NCBI GenBank assembly: GCA_030544235.1
Contig: CM060461.1
Span: forward strand, 5,835,449-5,899,448
Direction: 5' to 3'
Source of the DNA: Lepturacanthus savala
Taxonomy: Eukaryota; Chordata; Actinopteri; Scombriformes; Trichiuridae
Length of the DNA: 64,000 bases
The notes under the pieces were generated by a model that saw only the letters and a list, made by a program, of their open reading frames with translations, was not told the DNA's origin and ran no database searches. Every line of letters starts with the position of its first letter. The stretch's first letter is position 1. The translations under genes and the position numbers were made by a program. This document shows, piece by piece, positions 41,201-56,300 of this stretch.

Positions 41201-44200
41201 TCGGTCTATAAGATCTGGGGGGAAAAATTGTTCAGTAAAGTTCCATCCATATTAAGGCCCTGCACCTTAAACGAGAAAAGTCAACCAGATTATTCTACTT
41301 GTGGTGTTAAATAGGCCAGGGCAAGAATACTTGATGTTCTGTAACTTTAGCAATAAAATTGCCTTTTAGGCCACAGTGAAAACATGGTCGTGTTGTAACA
41401 AGAGTCCCGGGATCGGCAGAAATGCGTTCATTCTTAAAAAATTGTTCTCCCTCAGGGCCTCACCAATGCCAAAGCTGCTGAGTATCTGGCCAGAGATGGT
41501 CCCAACGCACTGACCCCTCCCCCCACCACCCCGGAGTGGGTCAAGTTCTGCCGTCAGCTGTTCGGCGGCTTCTCCATGCTGCTCTGGACCGGTGCCATCC
41601 TCTGTTTCCTGGCCTACAGCATCCAGGTGGCCACAGAGGATGAGCCAGTCAATGACAATGTGAGAAACTGCTTGCAAAGCATACCTGCATGCTTAGCGTG
41701 TTACATATTAATCTCACACACACAGGAAGAGATGCAAGTATTCAGATATAGTTACAGCTGTAATACATATATAATAGACCCACACAGAGGCACATGGATA
41801 TGGACTAAATATATATATCTGTCTTTAAACAATGGAATTATGCATAGATACATAGGCATACAAAATTTATTAACATACAACATTTCCTTTTGTCCACCTT
41901 TCTATTCTTTTACTTGAACTCAATATCACAACACTAATGATAATATACACTACTGTATAAATTTGGGGTCACCCAGACAATTTTGTGTTTTCCATGAAAA
42001 GACACACTTTTATTTATCAACATGATTTGTAAATTGAATAGAAAATATAATCAAGACATTGACAAAGTTAGAAATAATGATTTGTATTTGAAACCTTGTT
42101 TTGCCAAAGGAAGGTCAGTTTTCTAGTTTCTCTAACCAGCTAAACTATTTTCAGCTGTGTTAACATGATGGCATCAAGAGTTTTCTAACCATCCATTAGC
42201 CTTCTGACGCAATGAGCAAACACGTTGTACCATTAGAACACTGGAGTGATAGTTGCTGGAAATGGGCCTCTATACATCTATGGAGATATTGCATCAAAAA
42301 ACATACATTTGCAGCTAAAAAAGTCATTTACCACATTAGCAATGTATAGAATGTATTTTTAATTAGTTTAAATTTATCTTCATTAAAAAGAACAGTGCTT
42401 TTCTTTCAAAAATAAGGAAATGTCTAAGTGACCCCAAACTGTTAAACAGTAGTGAATTAAATGTGCATTATGATTAGGTAGATTTTTGAAAAAAAATGTT
42501 CACTACCTCAGACTGAGCTGTTTCTATTCACATAGGGAGCAGGACAAACCAAACGATGGCTCCAGAGCTGACCTTTTGCTTTATTTTCATAGCCTCCATA
42601 GGTCCTCCTACATGCTCGGGTAGCTGGTTGCAATCTGTGACCTCGCCGCTAGATGCCTGCTACACATTGTACCTTTAATCCACTGAATAATGCAGCTTGT
42701 GTAGTTGTGACATGGGGCTGTCAGTCAATTTTATTTTTACAGCCCAAAATCACAAATTTGCCTCAGGGTACATCAATAAAACATCCACTATCCTTAGACA
42801 CTAACAAGACTTTCTTGAAAGAAAGTCAAATCTTCTAAATAAAACAAATCTTAAATAGTTCATTCATTTCAAAATGTATCATCAACATGACGATGTTATC
42901 ATATGACTGGAAATTGAGAAATAATGACTCATATGGAAATAAATGTACAGATAAAAAACATCCTATCTCAGTCTTAAATGGAAATCATTATTGATGAAAG
43001 TCTTTGTTCTGGTGGATTTTCCCAACCCTTCTATCCTTATGAGACGATTTTTTTGTATTTATTCAACCTTTACTTAACCAGGATGGCCTCTTGAGATGTA
43101 AATCTCTTTTCCGAGAACCTTTGCCAAATTGGCAACACAATTAGGTCACATGAACCAACACAGAGCCAACATTCACTGCAGGAGCAGGAGCAAGGAAAGA
43201 TGGGTAAAAAAAAAAAGAAAAAGAGAGGAGGTAAACGGAAAGCAAAACTTAAAGGCAATTAAAACACAACAAGAATCCTCATAAGTGTAGTGTCATATAG
43301 TCTCCTGCTCAGAGAGTGACGTTAAATTAAAAACAAAAAAAAACACTGGCTGACACTGGCATGAGCCCTGGCATCAGCACAGATAAGTACTTGAACCGGC
43401 CGCTGAACAAATACAGCCAAGCAGCCATCCATACTGCACTTTATGGCTCCGAGTCATTATGCAATCATCGTTCAGCGCTCCCCAAACCCCAGACAGCATT
43501 AAACCAGCTTGCATAATATACAGTAACCTACAGTAGATAGACACACGCACATGCGCACACATGATAACTTTAATCTCCCCACGATTTAATCTCTGCATTC
43601 AGATTGAGTATGTACAGCTGGATGCTCTGGTGAGCTACTTCAAAGCCCCGAACTGCCTGCAGCTTTGGCACTTTGAGCTCTTGCATAATGTACAAGCACT
43701 TATTTAAGAAGAAAATCCACCCTAACAGGACTTTTTCACATTGCTCTTGTCAGATTAAAACTTAATTTTCATTATGCATTGATGTATTTGTTGGGTTGAC
43801 GGATTACATTGTCTTCCGTGAAAGGTTTTAGCCTCCACAGGCCTGTGCAGCACTGCCGAAAGCACAGAATTTATTGCACAATATGTGTTTACAACCTGGA
43901 AACAGGGCATTTACCCTTCCTGATTCTCAGAACATTAGCGGATTCAAATGTCATCACCTGTCTAGACAGATGTTGCTGCTATGATTCTGTAGGCAACAAC
44001 TGAGCCAGAAGCTGCAAACTGAAAACATTTTTTTCTAAGGTTATTTTTCGGCTTTTAATGCCTTTATTGATGATACTAGTGAAGAGAGCCAGGAAAGGGC
44101 TGCACGATGCAGGATTTGAACCAGGGCCCCCTCTATATATGGGGAGGCTGCTCTACCCACTGCACCACTTACCACCCCAAAAATGTATGTCTAAAATTGA

Positions 44201-47200
44201 TCAATATATAGAAAATAAAATAATCAATATTTAAGTGCAATGTAATATATTCCACTGTTATTTTTTTGCATATAATTATATTAGTTGAGTCACTAACAAT
44301 CATGTTACGTATCTATTTTTTCCAGTTTAAACTCTGAATCAGAAAATAGCATTGTAATGTCTGCCCATAAACAAAAAAAATAAATAAAATATATATATTT
44401 TTTAATTCCTTTTAGAAAAAAAGGGGGGGAGTATTCTAGAGACTTGAAATATTAAATAGATATATACATGTCAGGGTTGAAAATCATATTAATTTAAATC
44501 AAATGGGGAGGTCATGTCCTTGGAAGGGAGGAGCAGGAAGACGGTGATGTCATGTGACAGGAAGCAGTTAGAAACTTAATTTTTTTTTTTTGCTTAAAAC
44601 CTTTTGTCTAACTTATCTATTATCATGTCATTAGAAAAAGATTCTGTATGAATTAGATTTTTTTATTTTAAGTATAAAAAGACAGTCATAGACTTAAAGG
44701 CTTATAGGCTTCAATGAGTTAAATTACATCAGAAAAAACTCTTCATGTGTGTAAAACAATCGCACTCAGCCATAATCAGTTTTCCAGTTTGCTAGTTTGG
44801 TGAAAATGAAAGATTAAAGGTACAGTAAGTAAGATTTAGTGGCATTTCACATATAAGACTTGGCAGAAATGGCTTATTTAATTTAATCAAAATAAGAATT
44901 GTTGTGTTTACACACTCTCAGATTGAGCTGTTTTCATCCAGGATGACGGAGAAGGACAAACCAAACAACGGCTCCAGAGACAGCCTTTTTGCTGTTTTAC
45001 TGTCTAGACAGATGTTGCTGCTGCTGTGATTGTGGAGGCTACAGCGGAGCTAGAAGCTGCAAACTGAAAACAATGTATTTTGGAGGAGAATGTTGAAAAC
45101 ACTGACAATGGTACAGATGTATTTCTCGGTTCGTAAGATTTTTCCCCCTACAGTAAAAAAAAAAAGTCACTCAAGTGTAAAAGCAACACATTCTGTTATT
45201 GCTGTCAAATGAAAGCATAACCTTCCGAAGCATGCTTTTCAGGATTTAGGAATGTTATTTTGCAGGAGTTTAGGACATACAGTGCATCAGCTGGCAGACG
45301 CTTTTATCCAAAGTGCCTCGCTGTCTTGTTTGCCTGTCAGAGCTGAACCATTGGCTGTATATAAACTCTACGTGCTGAATGCATTACAGTTTTTTTTTTG
45401 CATCATGTACATGCACAAGATGTGGGATGTCTAGGCTGCAGCTCAGAAAGTGTCTCCTGGCGGCCTCATAGATCAGAGTCTCAGTTCTTATTTTTCTGGG
45501 TTTGGGGGACAGATGTTCACTTGGACTAACGGTGAATGAACAGGAATAGTAAGCAGCCTCTATGACGGCTTTTCCTTTTAAATCTCATGCTAAGAAGGGG
45601 AGCTTCCCAGTTCTTTTACTTCTTCTCTTGCATTCTGTGTTTAAGGTTTTGCTGTTTAAAAAAAAAATGATTTTGAGCTTTTTGCAAATCCCCTTTTCCC
45701 ACGCTATAACAGGCCTTACATGAACCGAACTAAGTCCATAATGACTCTGACTCCTCTTTGCTTCTCTTTGCCCCTGTTTTTTTCACAGCTGTATCTGGGT
45801 GTGGTGCTGGCAGCCGTGGTGATCATCACTGGGTGCTTCTCCTACTTCCAAGAGGCCAAGAGCTCCAAAATCATGGATTCCTTCAAGAAAATGGTGCCAC
45901 AGGTAAGTTGAGGCAAACATGTGGTGTTTGGTGTAGGCTCAGAGCTCCATGAAGCAATAAGCCGTCCCTCAAGTAGGGCTTACACAGTCACTTGAGTGGA
46001 AACCTAATAAGCTTGCACAAAGAAAAAATAAATGTCGAGCCAACTTTGGATTGTGAGTGTGTTTGCATAAAAACTCCCCCTGTGTTATCCACCCGGAGCA
46101 CTCGATTCCCTAATTCTTTAATCTATTTAGGCTCTTTTGACTCCCTCCTTTTGCCTCTTTTTTCCTGACTGTACCTGTCTTTTCTCTCTCTCCTTCCCTT
46201 TTCTCTGCCTATCTCTGCCTTTCTCATATCTCTTTCCCTTCTGGCTCCTATTTTTTTTTTCACTGACTAAATCCTCTCTTCATTCCCAAACTCTCTCTCT
46301 ATCTTCCTCCCTCTCCCCATCTCTCCCTTCTCGCCTCTCTCTCTTTCTTTCTCTCTGTGCCAGCAAGCGCTGGTGATCCGGGAGGGGGAGAAGATGCAGA
46401 TAGATGCTGAGCTTGTGGTGCAGGGAGACCTGGTGGAGATCAAAGGGGGCGACCGCACCCCGGCTGACCTTCGAGTGATCTCCTCCAGCGGATGCAAGGT
46501 AGGGGAGGAGCTCCGGGTCCACGGGGCCCAATGAAGTCAGTGCGATTACAGGAGTTGCTGTTTTAATGTTATTTTCACAGTTTTTGTTTTAATTACTTAA
46601 TTTGATAAAGTTTTTTTTTTCGTCAGCGTCTTAGTTTGTTAGCATGCTAACATTTGCTATCACTAAAGTAGTACTACTAAGAATGAATAAGGGTTTCTGC
46701 AGATATTTGGGATATAAATACCGGACAAAATGGATCCAGTGACAGCGGAATGATGGAAAGCGATCAATGGTCTTCTCACTTTCTGTCTTCTCACAGCAGA
46801 TATCTGAATTTGCCAAAGTAGAAAAAGCAATAACATTAATGATCCTCAGCTCCGTTGGATTAATTGTCCAGAGTGCCGTAACTGTAATGCAGCCAGCAGT
46901 AATGTTATTAAATCCACCTGCTTTTCCAGCTTTGAAAAGTTCCGATATCTGGCGTGAGAAAGGTCTAGACATTAGTTGGGTTCCCATCAACTCTTTTTGA
47001 AGCATTGATTTGGAAAGTTTGATGGCAACAGCAAAATTTGGGAAAAAAAATGTGAAAAAAAAGTAGAAACAAGTTTGAAATTTATCGACGTATTAAATCT
47101 GGACCAAAAATAACAACAAGATTACTATCCCTGGATCCCTGCTGCTGTCTCAGCTTAAAACATGACATCAAACTAATATTAGTCACAGCCTCAGTGATCT

Positions 47201-50200
47201 GATGTGTTCATACACTTTAATTTCCTTTAGTTTAAACAAGTTTCCTTTTTTGACATCTCAGTTCAGGTATCTGTGTAAAACTTTCCTAACTTTTCTTTTG
47301 TATTATTTTCTTTTTCCATCCCTTATGTTAATGGTTCAGTTTTGACCCATGTATCAACAAATTTGTGTCTTATCTCTTGGTTACCTTGTTAGTTTTCTTT
47401 AACCATAAAAATATTGGTTTTAATATTTTTGGTGTGGGTCTCTGGGCCTTTTGTTGTCAGTATACCCCTTGATTTCAATTTTAAAAAGTGGTAAAATAAA
47501 CCTCAAGAGACTCATATAAATAAAAGGTTGTGTGATCTGACTTTTCCTGAGGGGTATTGGAACATATCTCTTGAATAAATTCATTGTATTTATGTTTTCT
47601 TTTTAATATTATTATCTATAATAATATATATTTATTTACTTCAATAAAAAAGCTAAAAAGTATTTTTCAGTAATAGAACAAGAACAAGATCAGAATCAGA
47701 ACCACTCACACCATAAAATACAGATCTGCAAGGTCAACACAACAAGAATTAATCAAACCAATCGGAAAACATAACTAGTTCCAAAACTAATAAATAACAA
47801 AATTAGAGTGAAAGTCTTTGTGTGCAAGAACTTGCATATATGTGTATTTGTGTATGTTTAGATGCATTTGTGGAAAAAGTGGCACTTTTAGTGTGTCTTT
47901 GCAGAGATATTTCTTGCATTTGAAGCACAGTACATTTGTTTTTCTGCTGTTTGGGCAGACCTGACACCTTATTCATTTAGAATCAGGTGGCCTATGATTT
48001 CAGTTTGGGCTCACATTATTGCTTTATAATATTGTTTTTATAACTGTGTCAAAACCAATCCTAACAACACAAATGCGATAATTTTAAGCAGAGCATTTTA
48101 GAATTCAGTGAAAACATTTTCTTTTGTTTCATTTTGTTGAACTAGGGGTACCTGACAAAGTCAAAAAACCTTGATGCTAATCAACAAATTTAAGTGGTTC
48201 TTTTATGCATTAAAATCTAAAATGTTTCGGTGCCGACCCTAACGCAAGAGGAAGGGTAAAAACTTTTCCTTACATTTCTGCAAAACAATTTCATCTTAAT
48301 CTCAAATTGTAATCCTTTTTTCCATTTCTTCGCAGAACTAATTTTATAAAAAATTCTTTTCAAAAACTAGTGTTTCATCACTGCACTTGTTGCTGGTAAA
48401 TGCTGCTTCTTTTATTTCCAGCCTGTCAGTCTCACCCCTCGTCTCTGTCCTGTACGTCTCACTGGGTAACTCGCTGTTCTCCACACAGGTGGACAACTCC
48501 TCTCTGACAGGAGAATCAGAGCCTCAGACTCGCTCCCCAGAGTTCACCCACGAAAATCCTCTGGAGACCCGCAACATCTGTTTCTTTTCCACCAACTGTG
48601 TTGAGGGTCAGTAGGCCACATCTGGTCACGACTGTCTCTTATTGCCTTTAAATGTCTTTTTTTCTTCTTTTTTTGGGGGGGGGGGGCATCTGGAGATTAA
48701 CATAGTTTTACTTCATAGTTCATAGCCGGACTTATCAGACCACATCCCTTCATCCTATAGAGTAGACTGGTTGAATTTTCAAGGCATGTTATTAATGAGC
48801 GCTTTCGTTTGAGATTAAAGCAATTGGGATTTTATTTGGTGTTTCAGTTCCAATCAATCAGTGATGGTAGTGATGATGCATTTAGCATTTCGATGGGATT
48901 TTTTTATATTAGAATCTGCAACTTCATCACGATTTACTATCTATATGCAAATCTTGCCTGTAAATAAAGTGAGCAATTCATCTCCAAAGTACTATTATAC
49001 TTTACTTTTGGAGAAATGATTTTAGTCTGATAATACTTTTAATAATAGGAATCCACTCTGTGAAGCCAATCGTTTATCATCCAGATTTTATATTTAGATG
49101 ATTTAGTGGAGGCTCAGCGGCAGCATTCAAACAGCAGTAGAAAAAAAAAGGTCGGACTACAAAGTTCATTTAGTAGCTGTTCCAGAGTGTCTCATCCAAT
49201 CATATAAACTTTATTAGCAGATGGAGTTTGCCTGGTTGTCATGGTGATTGTAGAAGTTCAAATTCCCATTTGTCTGAGCACTTTAAAGGTCCCATATGGT
49301 AGAAAGTCAGACTGTAATTATAATTATAAAAAAAGGTCTACATGTTATATAAATCCTGCCCCATGTTTGGAAACAGTCAATCCACAGAGAAATGCACACA
49401 CACACAGAGAGGGAGAGGAGTTTAAATTATATTGAGGTGATTTTTGGTTCCTAAAAACACAAATATATCTTGCTAATGATATCAAACCTCAAATAAAACC
49501 CATAAAACGTGTGAAATATAAGACCTTTAAAGACCTTTGTTTTATATTTGGCTTTAAAGCTTTAATTGCATCCCATTTTCAAAACAAACATAATATCAAA
49601 GTTGATATATTAATCACTTCAGAAATGGATGTGCCTTATTTTTCAAAATGTAAATACCATAAGTTAAAAGGTAATGGAACCTATAAGTAGAGCACCACAT
49701 TTAGTCAATTATTAAATGTCTCCTTCTCCATAGGTTGTATTCAAAGGTCAATTCATCCAGAAAAAAAGAGAAGCTGCCTTGAAATCCATGGGAGAAAGAA
49801 ATAGTTTGGGGTTTTATTTGCTCAAGTTTTGAGATGAGATTTTTTTTTTGTTCCTGGTGCTCACAGCTTTGGGAAATGCCATTTTCAAAATGTGAAACAT
49901 CTCAAAATTAAATATCACAAAAGAACAAACTCGGTTGCTCTCAATAATCCACATAACTTGCTGTCAAAATTTTCTACTGAAGACACTAAAGCTGCTGACA
50001 GTGAGGTCCGAGGATTACGTTATTTTTATTCTAAGTGATTCGGATACTTTCCTCCTCATTCACTCGGGAAGCATCTCTGTCCACCCAACCGTCAATTTGG
50101 CCAATACATGTAATTCATCTCCATCCATCACATTCGTCTGCAGCCATCACCTCCCATCAAGCCTCCTTCCTGTTTGGAATATACAGCACCCAACTCCACT

Positions 50201-53200
50201 CACACGTCTTCCACATGGTTAACAGCAGATTGTCTTTTTACGCACCACTCAGTCTCCAGTGGTGGAAAGTAAGTAGTACATTAAATACAATTTGGAGTTA
50301 CTTAAGCATCTGATACTACTTTATACATCCACTCAAATACATTTCAGAGGGAATTACTATACTTTCTACTCCGATTACATTTATTTGACAGCTTAAGTTA
50401 CATATCAGATGAAGATTCTTATATTTGACATTAAATCCATATATTTTAATATTCTACTATCTATATTCTATTAAATTGTTGCGTTTTTCTTTTTAAAATG
50501 TGCTCTGCACTTTGTGTGAAAGGTAATAAATATTATGATTTGATACTATTAGTGTTAATTTAACCAAAGCATCTAAAATTGATAAACTAACATTAAAATT
50601 CTTTCACATGTATTTATTTTTTTCCTGAAACATATTTTGATTGTTTTTTTTTCACAGTAGCAAATGTACATGCAAATTATCTGAACCCCATTTTGCCCTC
50701 CCACACATCTTAACAAGCCAATACTAAAATTCAAACATGGTAATATATTGTTCTTCATTCCCGGAGTGACAGATTGTAGCTGGAAATCAGAGTCAATTAC
50801 AGGAGAGTAGAAAGTACAAAAACGTGTGTATACAATAATATTTGGGAAAATATGCATCTCCACACAAATATAAATATACATACATTTAAAAAATGGAAAT
50901 GGAAATAATAAAAAGAATGATATTAATGATAATAATAGATCCACTGATGGATTTTAAGCAGGGATGATTCCATACATGAAGGGCTACAAACATGGCTACT
51001 AGAGACCACATGTATTTATTGATTAAAAACAAGTAGTATAATATACTATAATAATATAACACAGTCTGCATAATGAGTAATTTTTGCTTTTGATACTTAA
51101 ATTACACTGTAAACTTTGCTGTAGAATTTTGAGTTATTTTCTGTGTTGACCACAGTAACTGTAATGATTATTACAGTACATTACTGTATATTTTACAATA
51201 AATCATATTTGTAGAATTCAGAATTATCATAGAAAATCAGAGTAGTGATGAATTACTTCTGGATAATTTCTACTACTTAGTTAATGTCAATTTTAAAGTA
51301 GCGGTTTCACAGTGCAGAAGATAAAACTTCTGCACTTTTACTTAAGAACCATTTTAAAGAACCATTTTTTACTTTCTGTCTATTCCTATCTTTACTCAAG
51401 GAGCTGAGAACCTGGTCCACCACCTGCTGTGTCTCACATACACATCCCACTAAAGCAGCGAGGTCACTGGGGGTCACTCAGCTTGAGAGACTTACCTTTC
51501 ATCATCTGATCTGTCATTTCATTGCTTTATTTTGTCCTTCAAAAAAAGAAATTGCTATCATTTTAAGAAAAACTCTGCTCAGCTGCCTGCTCTCGCTGCT
51601 CGTGGTTAAAATACAGATAGAATGGATGTGTTCTGAAAGCAGTAATTTGCTGATGTCTTTATCTAGAGATACAAAAACCTACCTGTCTATCCTCCCTCCA
51701 GGTACCGCCCGGGGCATCGTAATCGCCACTGGAGACCGCACGGTGATGGGTCGCATCGCCACCCTGGCGTCTGAGCTGGAGGTCCGCCGGACCCCCATTA
51801 ACATAGAGATCGAACATTTCATCCACATTATCACAGGTGTGGCAGTGTTCCTCGGCGTCACCTTCTTCATCCTGTCGCTCATCCTGGGCTACACCTGGCT
51901 GGAGGCCGTCATCTTCCTCATCGGCATCATCGTGGCAAACGTGCCAGAAGGACTGCTAGCTACTGTCACTGTGAGTAGAGTTATTTTTTCTTTTTTAATG
52001 AGTAAGGCTCATTATTTGAATTATTTACTTATTAACAAAAAAAAAAAAATCTTCACACACCCAGAGCTTGTTGTATTTTTGCTGCAAGTAGTCGATATTT
52101 ACCACAGTTTACAGTTAATGAGGCTCATTTGTAGCAAGGACACAAGGGTGAAACCCTCCAGGTAATAATAGTATTAATAATAATGACTTTATTCATTTAG
52201 CACTTTCGAAAACAACTGTTCCAAAGTGCGTCACAAACAAGGACAAATAAAAAAAAAGCAGGAAAACAAATTAACTTGCAGTCAACAAATGACTGTGATG
52301 AAACAAGAGATACGATTCAATAAGAGAGATAGCAATGAAATGTCTAGTCTATATTCTTTACTGTCAATCTGCTCTCAGTACAGCTGAGTCCCATTCCATA
52401 AAATCAATTCTAAAAACAGACAGGCAACCTGTGATTGGAAACTAAAACAGGGGAGATGTGATTGTGATTTGGTTAAAAATCGGGAGCCTGCATTTTGAAC
52501 ATCCCAAAGCAATGCAATCAGGTTTTATTGAATATTTCAAATCTTACAATGTAATGTTATGTGCATAGAAAAATACATCTTCCTTCTTATCACATTAAAA
52601 AGTGATCAATATATCATCATACATATTCAAACATCATACATATTCAAACAAGATATATACACATTTACCAGGCTCCAAGTGATCGGCTTGAGTCTGAAAC
52701 CACAGGGATTTGAACCAATCAGCATCTTGTATGACCTTGTGCTCACGAGACAAGTCGCTCATCCCATAATAGGCAAACGATTCACCCAATAACCTGCCAA
52801 GGATTTTTAGAAAGAGCTACCCTTTTTTGTTTCCAAGGAAGACACCAGATGGTTATGTGTAACAGGCCATCTGGCCTAGTCAGGTTATGTAAACATGGTG
52901 TTACAATGATCCATACAGGATGTGATAATAGCAGGGATTTACACTTTGAAGATCATTAAAACAAATAAAAGATCTAATTCTGGAGATAATTCTCTAGTGG
53001 AACAAAAACACCTCTGAGCTGGCTTTTTAACATCTAATTATCTGTGTGATCTAAAACAACTCCAAGGTTCTTGGCAGTAGGAACCACATGCTGAGCTAGA
53101 GAAGTTACAATCAATTAAAATCAGACTTTTGTATTATTTATTTTTTTTGTTGGCTGTTTACTATGATGATGCATTTTTCCCCTCCAAACCAAAATTATTC

Positions 53201-53273
53201 AGCCATAAAATGAATTGATGTGAAGATGGGATTAATAGGATTGTTGGTGTGGTGGTTATTTAATTATGTGTGT

Positions 53274-53347
<74 letters not shown>

Positions 53348-56300
53348 TGTATACTGTATATATCTACAATACTATAGTAGGGTTGGCCAATAGATCTTTC
53401 TGCATAGCTATTTTGACTTTTCAAACACTGGAGTAACTAAAGACATTAATGGCTAAATTCTATTTAAAAGGTCATGCAAATGTATTGAAATAAAACAAAA
53501 TCAGACATAACTATAAAAGCACTCTGAAGATGCAGACCTCTGCCAACCATACAGCCAAGCTATGCAGGTGCAAGTTTGGGTGTTTCCCAAACGATGGCAA
53601 CTGTTTGAATGTCCCTTCACCACAATGTTTCAAGATGTGATCCAGAAACCAGGATTTCTTCCGGATCATTACCAAAATTTAATCATTGGTTCATGCTACC
53701 TTTACCAACATTTGTTGAAAGTTTGATGAAAATCAGTTCAGAACTTTTTGAGTTATCTTGCTAACAAACAGCCAAATGCCAGTGAAAATATAACCTCTTT
53801 TGTGGAGGTAATTAACCAGAGATTAAGCAGCATCATTCATGTGAAGTTGTGTTTCTGTCCACATAAACAACAGGGGTGCCTTGATCACTCTCATTTTAAC
53901 TATATTTGGGTCAAGAAAAAAGAGAAAAAAATATCTGGGTCCTCAGTTTCTTAATGTTCAGTTCTCTTTACTCACTAATTTAGTTACCAGTACTTATCTT
54001 GTCATTCTACCATTTGTGGAGTTGGCCTATAATTTATGAACTTGTTTGTTGAAAGCAGCTGATCACACTGATTAAAACCAGTGTTTGATACAGTAGCCAA
54101 AATACAACATTTCAGGAAAAAAGCAGATCGTGTTGAGATTTGCTCCTCAGGGCCACCGTAGTTTGAGGCTAAAAAGGTCAGTAGAGATGAGAGGTAACTA
54201 CAGAGTCCAGTGAACATTCACAGTGTGTTTGATATAATAAGCAACACCTTTCACATTAGTCATTCAACCTATTTGTAATGTAAAAATATTGATTAGCACA
54301 ACTTGTGTGCACCACATATTTTGCCTCCCGGCTCGCTAACATGGTGTACTGGCACAGCTGAATGGAAAGGAGCCATCATCAGTGTTATTAGTTACACCTG
54401 TGCTTTCCGTCACACTAATTTACCCCCAGTGAATGTTAGCTGTATCTCTAATGATGCTACAGAACACAGAAGCGGGTGATTTATAGCTGAATGTTGGGAG
54501 TTGCTCGCTAAGTGCGTCGAACTTTCTCTGCAACAATAAGCAAAGCGTGAGTTGAGGTGGATGCCAGCTGGCATTTGAAATTCCATCAGTCGACATTCCA
54601 CCGATTTCCAAGAAAGTAAATAAACTTCCAGTGACTGGTTTCTTTAGATGCTTTAGTATTACAGACACCTTGAGTCGCATGTGTGTGTGTGTTTGTGCTG
54701 CGTTTGCTGCCATGTGAGTTATGTGGTCATCTTGAATTAACGTATGTGTGATGATGTGCCTCTTACAACATATGGGATGTGTGTAGTCATCGTATTTTTA
54801 TGTCCTTGTGCACCTGCCTTTATACAGCCGACCAAATATACACACACACACACACATGCGCACAAACACGCGCATGCACAAATAAGCTGTAAGACCCTTT
54901 CACCACGCATGGATTCAGATGCACAAACACCTGAATGCACTGGTGCGTGCACACATGCTCTCTCTCCCCTCCCCGACTAACAATCATCCATCCTTGCCGT
55001 TTCTCCTCCTCTCCTTCCCCGCCCCCTCCTCTCACTCCCCCTGCTGTTCTCCCAGGTGTGTCTGACTCTCACTGCCAAACGAATGGCCAAGAAGAACTGC
55101 CTGGTGAAGAACCTGGAGGCCGTGGAGACTCTCGGCTCCACCTCCACCATCTGCTCCGACAAGACGGGCACGCTGACCCAGAACCGCATGACCGTAGCAC
55201 ACATGTGGTTCGACAACCAGATCCATGAGGTGGACACCACTGAGGACCAGACCGGTACGACAGAGATTTACAAAAAACACCAAAAGGGAAAGGGTGGAAG
55301 AAAAAGGAAGAGCTCGGAGGAGAGATAAAGGGGAGATATAGCGTGTGTGGGAATGCAGAGAGGCGGCGCGACCACCTGCCAGAATTCATCTGTCTAATGT
55401 TCACGGCGCCAACAGATATTGCAGTATGCACTGCTGCCTGGATTAATTGAGCAGCGGTATGCAGTGGGCGGCACAACCCTCAGCTACAAACGCGTCTTTT
55501 CCCAGAGTTCCTCTTGCAAGACTGCGGTTGCAGAACCAATCAGATTCCTCTCTCCTACCGAACAACAAGTCCAGCCAAATTTCAAAGAAGCATTTAGCGA
55601 TAAACAAAATGTTTGGAATACCAAATGGAAACAGGTGCTCTCTGCATACCGATGAGTTTTAAGTCAGATGTATTTGCAATCACACAAACAAGAGCCAGCG
55701 GTGCTGACAAAGGCCCGTGGCGGTGCAAGTGCTGTGGAAAAAACACAGTATTAATTTTTTACACAGACTACAGAGTATATATATATATGCAGGGTATTTT
55801 TTGCAGCTGTTGCAAGTTTAGAGTGTTTTGCACCTCGCTTTGTCAAGTTCAACAACTCCAGCTCCAGTTTGCCACTGTGCGCTGCATGTTGCATGAACTA
55901 TTATATTCTGTTTTCACAATAACAGTGACAGTGACAACTCTAGACTTTCTCGAATGAAAAATTAATGCAGGCGCCGACAGCAGAGTGGAAGGTCAGCTGC
56001 AGTGTGATTGGGTGGGAGGAATGAAATTTTGATACAAGAATTCTTCCAAACAGTTTGTATTTCTTTGAGTCGTGCTAGTTAAAAATGAATGACGTTCTTT
56101 CCAGGCCGGGGAATAGAACAAAAAAAAAAAATCCCTTTTTGTCGAGGAAAAAGTGATTGCTCAACTTAACAGACCCTGATTATTTAGTTACGCAGCGTGT
56201 GAGTCATGGTTAAGTCAGTAGCATAAATGCTGCATGAGCCCTGCTTAAAACAAAAAAAAGAGTCTAACACAGATCCCTCTGCTGTTCTTTCAGGTTCAGG

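Noticed and set aside
44050..44180. tRNA-like segment GGATTTGAACCAGGGCCCC
   Set aside because: Resembles a degenerate fish repeat; no complete tRNA fold, so noted only within the repeat entry.
46767..47000. 77-codon open frame in atp1a2 intron 6 with hydrophobic stretch
   Set aside because: No similarity recognised, and the ATPase frame does not use it.
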